From assembly GCF_016888515.1 (NCBI RefSeq), contig NZ_JAFEJK010000002.1, forward strand, positions 293,255 through 357,254: 64,000 nt of DNA. The letters run 5' to 3'. Made by a program: the position numbers and the translations under genes. How positions within the stretch are numbered: position 1 is the first letter of the stretch; the number at the start of each line of letters is the position of its first letter. Positions 27,334 to 35,026 of the stretch are shown here, one piece after another. Below the pieces are notes generated by a model. That model was not told the DNA's origin. It saw nothing but the letters and a program-made list of their open reading frames with translations, and did no database searches. The stretch is from Shimia biformata (lineage in GTDB: Bacteria > Pseudomonadota > Alphaproteobacteria > Rhodobacterales > Rhodobacteraceae).

Positions 27334-28968
27334 ATGGGCAAATCCGCGAAACGCCCCCCGGTTCAACGCCCGCTGGGGGCGCAGATTTCGCATATGCTGA
27401 AATCGCGTGGCGTCGACGTGATCTTTGGCATTCCCGGTGTGCATAACGTCGAGATGTATCGCGGCATCGAAGAGGCCGGGATTTCCCATGTGCTGGCACG
27501 GCATGAACAGGGGGCGGGGTTCATGGCCGATGGCTATGCCCGCGCGACTGGTAAACCGGGCGTGGCCTATGTCATCACAGGGCCGGGGCTGTGCAATATC
27601 ATGACACCGATGGGGCAGGCTTATTCGGATTCGGTGCCGGTGCTGGTCCTGTCCTCTTGCCTTGACGAAACCGCCGCCCGGCGCGGTCAGTTGCACCAGA
27701 TGCTGGATCAGGAAGCCGCCGCCGCCACGGTCTGCGACTGGAGCCACGAGGCACGCTCGGCCGAAGCCGCCTATGCGCTGATTGACCGGGCGCTGGCCGA
27801 GTTCGAAAGCCAGCGCAAGCGTCCCAAACACATCCAGACGCCGATTGCGTTGCTTGGTGCAAACGCCGATCCCGCGCCGGATGTTTCCAGGGCAGAGCAG
27901 AACGGACAGGCGGGGCCGCCCGACCTGATAGGACTGGAAAAAACACTTGCCGGTGCGTCCAGGCCCTTGTTCATCTTTGGCGGCGGTCTGGCGCAGAACG
28001 GCGGGCAGGGGGTGACCCCGAACGAGGTCTTTGTCCGTGACCTGATCCGGCGCAGTGGGGCGGCGGCGTTCTGTTCCTATGCCGGCGGAGGACTATTGTC
28101 GCCCGAGGACCCGCTGAGTTTCGGCTGTTATCTGGGCCGGCCGGAAAGCGCGCGGATCATGGCCGAGGCCGATCTGGTCATCGCAATCGGCACCGAACTG
28201 TCCGAATGTGACCTGTGGCGCAACGAGCTTGGGCATCAGGGAACGCTTGTGCGCGTCGACATCGACCCCGAGGTTCTGGCCGATGAACATCGCGCCGAGG
28301 TCACGATCCGCGCTGATGGCATGGCCGTGGTGCAGGCGCTTCTGGACAAGCTGCCCGGCGAAACCGCCCAGCCGAAGTGGAACGTGGCCGAAATCGCGGC
28401 GGCCAAGGCCCGGTGGCGCGCGGAAACCGACAGCGAACGGCCGGGCATTGCCGACATCTGCGATGCGCTGGCCGAGATCATGCCCGATGACGCCATGATC
28501 TTTTCCGACATGACCCAGTTTGCCTATGTCGCAAAAGAGGTCTGGGACATGCCGCGCCCAGGTCACTGGCATCACCCCACGGGATTTGGCACGCTTGGTT
28601 ATGCACTGCCCGCAGCCATTGGCGGGGCGGTCGCGCGACTGGGCAAACCGACCGTGGCCATCGCCGGGGACTACGGGTTCCAATATACCGTGCAGGAACT
28701 GGGCACTGCGGTCGAACTGGGCCTGCCCCTGCCGATCCTGCTGTGGGACAATGCCAAGCTGAAAGAGATCGAGGATAGCATGGTCGAAAGCCAGATCGCC
28801 CCAAATGCGGTGATTGCGCAGAACCCGGATTTCCTGAAACTGGCCGAAGCTTATGGCGCCTTTGCCGAGGAACCGCAGAACCTCGCGGCTCTGCAATCCG
28901 CCGTTCTGAAGGCGTTTCAATCCGACCGTCCGACCCTGATCCGCATGACGTCTGATTTGACGGGCTGA
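27334..28968 (+). CDS. ThDP-dependent decarboxylase family protein (AruI / 5-guanidino-2-oxopentanoate decarboxylase-like)
   Basis: A 544-aa thiamine diphosphate enzyme with the three-domain architecture of acetolactate synthases and 2-ketoacid decarboxylases. The catalytic glutamate is in ARHEQGAGFMADGYARAT near residue 55. The ThDP/Mg site reads AGDYGFQYTVQELGTAVELGLPLPILLWDN, with GDY-G in place of the usual GDG. HEQGAGFMADGYAR followed by VITGPGLCNIMTPMGQA resembles the AruI group acting on 2-ketoarginine; other 2-keto acids are possible. The start is two bases after trkH with a GGAGG site inside trkH, so the two genes form one transcript, an unexpected pairing of K+ uptake and amino-acid breakdown. 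No transaminase is adjacent. Confidence 0.8.
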   Translation: MGKSAKRPPVQRPLGAQISHMLKSRGVDVIFGIPGVHNVEMYRGIEEAGISHVLARHEQGAGFMADGYARATGKPGVAYVITGPGLCNIMTPMGQAYSDSVPVLVLSSCLDETAARRGQLHQMLDQEAAAATVCDWSHEARSAEAAYALIDRALAEFESQRKRPKHIQTPIALLGANADPAPDVSRAEQNGQAGPPDLIGLEKTLAGASRPLFIFGGGLAQNGGQGVTPNEVFVRDLIRRSGAAAFCSYAGGGLLSPEDPLSFGCYLGRPESARIMAEADLVIAIGTELSECDLWRNELGHQGTLVRVDIDPEVLADEHRAEVTIRADGMAVVQALLDKLPGETAQPKWNVAEIAAAKARWRAETDSERPGIADICDALAEIMPDDAMIFSDMTQFAYVAKEVWDMPRPGHWHHPTGFGTLGYALPAAIGGAVARLGKPTVAIAGDYGFQYTVQELGTAVELGLPLPILLWDNAKLKEIEDSMVESQIAPNAVIAQNPDFLKLAEAYGAFAEEPQNLAALQSAVLKAFQSDRPTLIRMTSDLTG

Positions 28969-29031
28969 AGTTTTCGGCCATTTGTTAGCCGTTCGTGCTA
29001 CCCTGTCCGAAAGAGTTGTCGCGGAGGGGAC

Positions 29032-29700
29032 ATGGCCAAGTCAAATTTCGACCCACAGGTGGTGCTGGACCTGTGGTTCCCCGCAAGCGGCCATGAAAAG
29101 ACGATCGAAACCCATGGCGCATTCTGGGACGAACGGATGCAGGGTGGAATGGATCAAACTATCATCGCAGAGTTTGCCGACCTGACCGAAGCTGCGGCGA
29201 CCGGGCAACTGGATTACTGGGCCGACTCAGCACGCGGACGGCTGGCGCTGTTGATCGCGCTCGATCAATTCCCGCGTTCATTGTGGCGGGATACGCCGGC
29301 AGCCTTTGCGCAGGACATCAAGGCGACTCGTCTGGCGCTTGAAGGGATCGAAAACGGCGATTTTGATCGGCTTGAGCCATGGGAACAAACGTTCTTTGTC
29401 ATCGCGATCAGCCATTGCGAAGGGCCGGATCATTTGGGACGCATGCGTTTCCTCGACGCGATCGTCGAACGTATCTGCGACCGGATACCCGAACAACTGG
29501 CCCCGATGCGGCAGGGCTTCCGCGACCAACACGCGCGCGTGACGGGGATCATCGCCCGTTTCGGGCGACATCCGCACCGCAACCCGATCCTTGGCCGTCC
29601 CTCGACGCCCGAGGAACTGGCTTACATCGAGACCGGGGACTTCCCACATGTCCGGCGGGTAGAAAAAGACGCCGCCGATGTGGAATCGGCGGCGTCCTGA
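29032..29700 (+). CDS. DUF924 family protein
   Basis: A 222-aa cytoplasmic alpha-helical protein of the DUF924 family (TPR-like fold), with the signatures VVLDLWFPASG, RGRLALLIALDQFPRSLWRDTPAAFAQD, and FGRHPHRNPILGRPSTPEELAYI. Function is unknown. Its last ten codons (DAADVESAAS and stop) contain a terminator hairpin, so the coding end and the transcript end overlap. Confidence 0.92.
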   Translation: MAKSNFDPQVVLDLWFPASGHEKTIETHGAFWDERMQGGMDQTIIAEFADLTEAAATGQLDYWADSARGRLALLIALDQFPRSLWRDTPAAFAQDIKATRLALEGIENGDFDRLEPWEQTFFVIAISHCEGPDHLGRMRFLDAIVERICDRIPEQLAPMRQGFRDQHARVTGIIARFGRHPHRNPILGRPSTPEELAYIETGDFPHVRRVEKDAADVESAAS

Positions 29701-29708
29701 GATTTTTT
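29663..29708. terminator. Bidirectional terminator overlapping the DUF924 stop codon
   Basis: A 12-bp perfect stem (GACGCCGCCGAT at 29668-29679, ATCGGCGGCGTC at 29685-29696, loop GTGGA) is followed on the plus strand by T6 (29703-29708) and on the minus strand by T5 (complement of 29663-29667). It can end both the DUF924 transcript and the convergent SPOR-protein transcript. Confidence 0.9.
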
Positions 29709-29725
29709 GGTTTTGTGGTTCGCCG

Positions 29726-31456
29726 TTACCAGCAGCTGACCAGAACGGTCATTCCGCTGGCCAGCGTGGTCAGGTCCTCGGGCGCCATGGCCCCCGCCGA
29801 CTGCGCCGCCTCGGGCTGCACGCCTGCTGCTTCCAGCGCGGCGATGATGGCATCAGACCCGGCCGCAAAACGCACATCGGCGGGCAACTGGCGCCCCGCG
29901 GCGCTCTCCGGCAGCAACATCCCAAGCACGGACCCACCGGCATCGAGAACCGGGCCGCCGGCGTCACCCGGCAGGGCGTTCAGGGCCAGCCGCTTGAGAC
30001 CCGGTTCGCCGTTCAGCCCTTTGACATCGGCAAGCGTGCCGAAGGTCAAGGTCGGTGCGCCAAGGGCGCCCTCGAACGAATACCCTGCGACTGCCACGTC
30101 CGATTGCAACCGTGCCTCACCCAGTAGAAGCCCCGCGACGCCCATCGGCGCAAGCTGCTGCTTGGGGCGCAGAACGGCGATGCCGCTAGCTTCATCCAGC
30201 GCCGCGATTTCGGCGTCAAAGTCGGTTTCGACGGTGATCTTCTGACAGCTGGCCACGGCTTCGGCCGTGGTGACAACCATGCCCGACGCATCGGCGAAGA
30301 AACCGCTACGCGACAGTTTCGGGCGGCGGATTTCAAGCCCGGCCAACAGGTTGATGTCTTGGGCCGCGTTGCTGCCTGCCGCCGGATCAAGCACGCCGTC
30401 GATGCGGGTGAATGACGCCTTCATTTCGGACAGGATGCGGCTGCGGCGTTCCTCGTCCCCTGCGGGCCAAACCAGCGTGAACCCCTTGATCCGGCCATCG
30501 TCCAGCGTCACCTCGGTGTGGCTGACGATACGGCCGTCGCTGCCGGTCAGAAGGAAGCTGTCCTTGCCGCGCTCGCGTTCACCATTCAGAGGCACGATCT
30601 CAAGCGTCTGCATGATGTCGTAAAGGCCGAACAGGGTGTTTCGATCCCCGGCCTGGCTGATCATCAGAACCTTTGCTCCAGGGACGGTGCCGGTTGCGTC
30701 GAAGTGAACAAAGGGAAACTCGGTGGCGCCCTGGCTGACCGCCCCCATCGGCACCAGCATCTCGATCCCGGCTGTCAGGTCACTGACCCGGCGCAGGTCC
30801 ATGCCTTCGAGAACCGCGAAATACTGCGCCCGCAACTCGGCCCGCTGGCCGGTGGTCAGAACACCGGTCGGTTCATAGTTGTTGGCCTCTTGCCAGGCCG
30901 CCATCGAGCCGCGGGTGCCACGGCCAAATGCGCCATCAATGGACGAGTTGTAAAACCCGGCCCATTGCAGCCAGACCTGCAGTTCCATCCGCTCTTCGCG
31001 GGTCAATGCCGCCTCGCTATCGCGGGCTTCACGTACGGTTTCATCAGCCGGGCGGGGCCCGGTTTCGATCACTCCGGTTGTTTCGACCGTGGTGTCGGGG
31101 ACTGATGCCGGAACGCCATTCAGCACATTTGCGCCCACTGGCCAGAACTGGCTTTGGTAATCTGCCTGCGTGGTGATGAACGCATCGCGCGGGATGATCC
31201 GTTCTGCGGTATAGACCTGCAGCACGTTTTCGGCATCAGCGCGCGAAAACGGTCCAAGCGCAATGGCATACCAGCCCCCGCCCATCGAGAAGCCGTTAAC
31301 GTCCTGCAGATCGGTGCCGTACAGCTGGGCCCGTTCAGTGGCGATGGTCAGGCTGGGTTGGGCCTCGATCTGGACAAAAGCCGTGTCCTCTTGTGCCGAA
31401 GCCGCCCCGACCCAAAGGAGAATCGAAAAAATGAAAGACCAGAAAATACGCGTCAT
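29726..31456 (-). CDS. Exported SPOR / peptidoglycan-binding protein with degenerate trypsin-like domain
   Basis: A 576-aa secreted protein. An N-terminal signal (MTRIFWSFIFSILLWVGAASA) is followed by a SPOR-like domain (FVQIEAQPSLTIATERA ... WYAIALGPFSRADAENVLQ, residues about 27-95), a PG_binding_1 domain (ELQVWLQWAGFYNSSIDGAFGRGTRGSMAAWQ) and a C-terminal trypsin-like fold. In the latter all three catalytic positions are changed: VVTTAEAVASC has Glu where the active family has His, the acidic position reads ASGIAVL, and the nucleophile motif GDSGGP is GDAGGP (Ala codon at 29960-29962). It is therefore probably a binding or scaffold protein at the cell wall, not a protease. An upstream ATG at 31507 is possible. 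It is divergent from glyQ. Confidence 0.8.
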   Translation of the reverse strand: MTRIFWSFIFSILLWVGAASAQEDTAFVQIEAQPSLTIATERAQLYGTDLQDVNGFSMGGGWYAIALGPFSRADAENVLQVYTAERIIPRDAFITTQADYQSQFWPVGANVLNGVPASVPDTTVETTGVIETGPRPADETVREARDSEAALTREERMELQVWLQWAGFYNSSIDGAFGRGTRGSMAAWQEANNYEPTGVLTTGQRAELRAQYFAVLEGMDLRRVSDLTAGIEMLVPMGAVSQGATEFPFVHFDATGTVPGAKVLMISQAGDRNTLFGLYDIMQTLEIVPLNGERERGKDSFLLTGSDGRIVSHTEVTLDDGRIKGFTLVWPAGDEERRSRILSEMKASFTRIDGVLDPAAGSNAAQDINLLAGLEIRRPKLSRSGFFADASGMVVTTAEAVASCQKITVETDFDAEIAALDEASGIAVLRPKQQLAPMGVAGLLLGEARLQSDVAVAGYSFEGALGAPTLTFGTLADVKGLNGEPGLKRLALNALPGDAGGPVLDAGGSVLGMLLPESAAGRQLPADVRFAAGSDAIIAALEAAGVQPEAAQSAGAMAPEDLTTLASGMTVLVSCW

Positions 31457-31551
31457 ATTGGGAAGTGCCCTTAGAAAGTCTTGAATTGCTCGTTTGCCCT
31501 TATCCATAACAGAAATTGCCCCGGACGCACCCCCTTTTCAACGGCCCATGA

Positions 31552-31580
31552 TTGACCCCGGACCCCCATCCGCATAGGTA
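31552..31580 (+). promoter_or_regulatory. Candidate glyQ promoter
   Basis: TTGACC (31552-31557), a 17-base spacer and TAGGTA (31575-31580) put the start near 31587, about 22 bases before the glyQ ATG. Confidence 0.5.
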
Positions 31581-31608
31581 CTCCGGCGACACCAAAAAGG
31601 GTAAGCGT

Positions 31609-32538
31609 ATGTCCGAGCAAGGCAACAAACCGAAATGCTTTCAGGAAATCATCCTGCGGCTTCAGACCTATTGGGCTGAAAAGGGCTGCGCGGTGATGCA
31701 GCCTTATGACATGGAGGTCGGAGCGGGCACGTTCCACCCGGCGACAACCCTACGGTCACTTGGGTCGAACCCCTGGGCGGCGGCCTATGTCCAACCCTCG
31801 CGCCGCCCCACCGACGGGCGCTATGGTGAGAACCCGAACCGGCTGCAGCACTATTACCAGTACCAGGTGCTGATCAAACCCTCGCCGCCCGACCTTCAGG
31901 CGCTTTACCTGGGTTCGCTCGAGGCGATCGGCATCGACATGGAAATGCATGACATTCGCTTTGTCGAGGATGACTGGGAATCACCGACGCTGGGTGCCTG
32001 GGGGCTGGGCTGGGAAGTCTGGTGCGACGGGATGGAAGTCAGCCAGTTCACCTATTTCCAGCAGGTCGGTGGCCATGACTGCAAGCCTGTCTCGGGCGAG
32101 CTGACCTATGGGCTTGAGCGGCTGGCAATGTACGTTTTGGGCATCGACCACGTCATGGACATGCCCTTCAACGCGCCCGATGCACCGATCCCGCTGACCT
32201 ATGGCGACGTGTTCCGGCAGACCGAGCAGGAATACAGTCGCTGGAATTTCGATGTCGCCAATACCGAGGTGCTTCTGAAACAGTTTGAAGAGGCGGAAGC
32301 CGAATGCGAAGCGATCCTGTCACAGGAAGAAGTGGACCCCAAGACCGGCAAGCGCATCATCATGGCGCATCCCGCTTATGACCAATGCATCAAGGCCAGC
32401 CACCTGTTCAACCTGCTGGATGCGCGTGGCGTGATCTCTGTCACTGAACGTCAGGCCTATATCGGGCGGGTGCGCGCCCTGGCCAAACGCTGTGCCGATG
32501 CCTTCGTTCTGACCGAGGCCGGGGGACACGCGGCATGA
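31609..32538 (+). CDS. glyQ: Glycine--tRNA ligase subunit alpha
   Basis: Catalytic subunit of the bacterial alpha2beta2 glycyl-tRNA synthetase, 309 aa. Class II motifs are complete: [35 protein letters not shown] at the start, [18 protein letters not shown], and [22 protein letters not shown]. The ATG at 31609 is preceded by AAAGGGTAAGCGT. Unusually, glyS is not next in line: marC on the opposite strand, a DUF6446 gene and gltS lie between the two subunit genes, 2.5 kb apart. Confidence 0.98.
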   Translation: MSEQGNKPKCFQEIILRLQTYWAEKGCAVMQPYDMEVGAGTFHPATTLRSLGSNPWAAAYVQPSRRPTDGRYGENPNRLQHYYQYQVLIKPSPPDLQALYLGSLEAIGIDMEMHDIRFVEDDWESPTLGAWGLGWEVWCDGMEVSQFTYFQQVGGHDCKPVSGELTYGLERLAMYVLGIDHVMDMPFNAPDAPIPLTYGDVFRQTEQEYSRWNFDVANTEVLLKQFEEAEAECEAILSQEEVDPKTGKRIIMAHPAYDQCIKASHLFNLLDARGVISVTERQAYIGRVRALAKRCADAFVLTEAGGHAA

Positions 32539-32549
32539 TTGCTCCGGCC

Positions 32550-33182
32550 TCAGGCGAGGCCGGGCAGAAGCTCCCGCAATCCGTCTGTCATCATGGCCAC
32601 GGCAATTGCCGCCAGGATCATCCCCATCAATCGGCTCATGATGACCCGCGCCGTGGCGGAAAGCCGTTTGCCAAACAGGGCTGCATTGAACAGGGTCAGC
32701 GCAAGAATGGCGATGATGATGGCAAAGACACCGGCGAAAGCGACCTGTTTTTCGCGCGTGTCGGCGGAATGCGCAAATACGATCAGAGTTGCGATGGTGC
32801 CGGGGCCAAAGATCATCGGGAAGGTCAGCGGATAAAAGGCGATCGAATCCGGGTCGGGAAAGGTCTGTTGCTCGGCTTCCGTGCCGCTATGGGCACTGTT
32901 ATCGTCACCGTTCAGCATATTCAGGGCAATCAACAGAACCACCAACCCGCCGGCGACCCGGAAGTCGTCGACGCTTATGCCAAACAGGTTCAGGATCGCG
33001 GAACCGGCCAAAGTGAAGGCAAGCCCCAGGATCACGCAATAGATCACCGCCTTGATCCCCACCCGCCTTTGCTGTTCGACCGGAATGCCGTCGGTCATGC
33101 TAAGGAAGATCGGCAGCACCATGAACGGATTCATGATCGCAAAAAGGGCGCCGAAAAAAGTGATCGCAAAACTTGTATCCAT
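32550..33182 (-). CDS. MarC family integral membrane protein
   Basis: A 210-aa protein with six membrane segments, starting FAITFFGALFAIMNPFMVLPIFLSMTDG, which carries the conserved NP of this family, and FYPLTFPMIFGPGTIATLIVFAHSA. MarC proteins are broadly distributed; early claims of antibiotic efflux were not confirmed and the transported substrate is not known. The gene is convergent with glyQ and divergent from DUF6446. Confidence 0.92.
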   Translation of the reverse strand: MDTSFAITFFGALFAIMNPFMVLPIFLSMTDGIPVEQQRRVGIKAVIYCVILGLAFTLAGSAILNLFGISVDDFRVAGGLVVLLIALNMLNGDDNSAHSGTEAEQQTFPDPDSIAFYPLTFPMIFGPGTIATLIVFAHSADTREKQVAFAGVFAIIIAILALTLFNAALFGKRLSATARVIMSRLMGMILAAIAVAMMTDGLRELLPGLA

Positions 33183-33277
33183 CGGTTGCCCTTACCTATC
33201 CAGCCGCTGACAGCCAGGCCAGAGTGGGTGAAACCCGCCCTTTTGAAAACCCCCGAACTGCATGTAGGAGTAGTGGG

Positions 33278-33802
33278 ATGAGCGGAAAAATTGCCGGAGG
33301 TATCATTGTGTTGACCGCCCTGATCGCCGGAATCGCGATGTATTACCTTCAGGTCTACGCCTTTTATGACGAGGTGCAGGCCACTGGGCAGGATGACGTC
33401 CAGCTGACCGTGCTGGCCAGCGGGTTGCCCGAGCCGATCCTCTATGACGGGTTCCGTGCCATCGACTCGGACTCGTCCCCGATCCGCTATCGGGCCTGCT
33501 TCACCACGCCGCAAACGCTGGCGATGATGACCGAGACCTATCAGATCCACGAGCATCCCGAACCGCTGGTTGCGCCGGGGTGGTTTGACTGTTTCGACGC
33601 CAAGGCGCTGGGCAAGGCGCTGGAGGACGGGCAGGCCGTGGCCTTCATGGGGGTCGAGAATGTCGAATACGGCATCGATCGGATCGTTGCGGTGATGCCG
33701 GATGGCCGGGGCTTTGCCTGGCACCAGATCAATGAATGTGGCGAGGTTGTTTTTGACGGTAAACCCGCGCCAGAGGGCTGCCCGCCCAAGCCCGAGGACT
33801 AA
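33278..33802 (+). CDS. DUF6446 family membrane-anchored protein
   Basis: A 174-aa protein with one N-terminal membrane anchor (IAGGIIVLTALIAGIAMYYL, residues 5-24) and a periplasmic domain of about 150 residues with conserved cysteines (CFTTPQ, WFDCFDA, NECGEV, GCPPK). The family is small and specific to Rhodobacteraceae-type bacteria, usually beside glycyl-tRNA synthetase genes; no function is known. The start follows a clear AGGAG site. It lies four bases upstream of gltS. Confidence 0.85.
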   Translation: MSGKIAGGIIVLTALIAGIAMYYLQVYAFYDEVQATGQDDVQLTVLASGLPEPILYDGFRAIDSDSSPIRYRACFTTPQTLAMMTETYQIHEHPEPLVAPGWFDCFDAKALGKALEDGQAVAFMGVENVEYGIDRIVAVMPDGRGFAWHQINECGEVVFDGKPAPEGCPPKPED

Positions 33803-33805
33803 GTT

Positions 33806-35017
33806 TTGCCGACGCCCGTCGACATCCCCGACCTGTTGACAGCGACCATAGGTTTCGCGGTTTTCCTGCTGGGTGCGCAGCTGACCCGGCGCGTCGCCGT
33901 GCTGCGCGAATTCAACATCCCAGAGCCGGTGACGGGGGGGCTGATCGCGGCGGCGGTGTTTGCAATTGTCGCTGCGCTCTACAATGTTGATTTCGTGTTC
34001 GACATGGCGTCGCGCGACATGTTCCTTGTGACCTTCTTTGCCGCCATCGGGCTAAACGCGCGCCTGTCGGATCTGGTTTCGGGCGGCAAGCCGCTGGTGA
34101 TCCTCTTGATCCTGACCTTCATGATCATTGCGCTGCAATGCGTGGTCGGCATCGCCGGGGCGGAACTGTTTGGCCTTCCGCCCAAGGCAGGCGTCCTGAT
34201 GGGGTCGGCCTCGCTGATTGGCGGTCACGGCACGGCCATTGCCTGGGCGCCGGAAGTGGCCGAGGTCACGGGGCTGGGCAATGCCGCCGAACTGGGCATC
34301 GCGGCGGCGACGCTGGGGCTTGTCGTGGCCTCGCTGGTGGGTGGCCCGGTGGCCCGTCACCTGATCGGAAAATACAATCTCACCCCGGCGCGCCCCGATG
34401 AGGAACATACCGTCGGGATCGGTTACAAGGACATCCCGGCGGACAAGCCGATCACCCATATCAGCCTGATGCAGGTCATGCTGGCGCTGAATATGGCCAT
34501 CATTGGCGGCTATCTGTTGCAGGATGTGATTGCGACGGCGGGGCTTAAACTGCCGCTGTTCGTGCCCTGCCTGATCATGGGGATCGTGATTGGCAACGGG
34601 CTGTCGCTGTTGCTGCCAGGGCGGGCCACGGTGTCGCGCACGCCGACCCTTGCGGTGGTGTCCGAGTTCTCGCTGGGCGCGTTTCTGGCGATTTCGCTGA
34701 TGACCATTGATTTCGGCGCGTTGTCCGGTCTGGGCCTGCCGCTGGCGGTGGTGCTGGTGGTGCAGACGCTGGTGGCGGTTCTGTTCGTTCTGTTAATCCT
34801 GTTTCCGCTGCTGGGGCGCGGCTATCGCGCCGCCGTGCTTGCCGCCGGGTTTTCCGGCTTTGCGCTGGGGGCAACGCCCACCGCCATCGCCAACATGACC
34901 GCCGTGACGAAAAGATACGGGCCTTCGCCTGTTGCCTTTGTGGTGCTGCCACTGGTAAGCGCCTTTTTCGTGGACCTTGCCAATGCGGTTGTGATCCAGG
35001 CAATCGTGAATTTCTAA
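33806..35017 (+). CDS. gltS: Sodium/glutamate symporter (GltS family)
   Basis: A 403-aa membrane protein with about ten to twelve helices. The two family hairpins are present: GSASLIGGHGTAIAWAPEV near residue 130 and GFALGATPTAIANMTAVTKRYG near residue 350, which together hold the sodium and substrate sites. No ATG or GTG is near; the TTG at 33806, preceded by GAGGACTAAG inside the end of DUF6446, is the best start, and an in-frame stop lies immediately upstream. It is inserted between DUF6446 and glyS, nine bases before the latter, so it is co-expressed with them. Confidence 0.9.
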   Translation: MPTPVDIPDLLTATIGFAVFLLGAQLTRRVAVLREFNIPEPVTGGLIAAAVFAIVAALYNVDFVFDMASRDMFLVTFFAAIGLNARLSDLVSGGKPLVILLILTFMIIALQCVVGIAGAELFGLPPKAGVLMGSASLIGGHGTAIAWAPEVAEVTGLGNAAELGIAAATLGLVVASLVGGPVARHLIGKYNLTPARPDEEHTVGIGYKDIPADKPITHISLMQVMLALNMAIIGGYLLQDVIATAGLKLPLFVPCLIMGIVIGNGLSLLLPGRATVSRTPTLAVVSEFSLGAFLAISLMTIDFGALSGLGLPLAVVLVVQTLVAVLFVLLILFPLLGRGYRAAVLAAGFSGFALGATPTAIANMTAVTKRYGPSPVAFVVLPLVSAFFVDLANAVVIQAIVNF

Positions 35018-35026
35018 GGACGTGAC

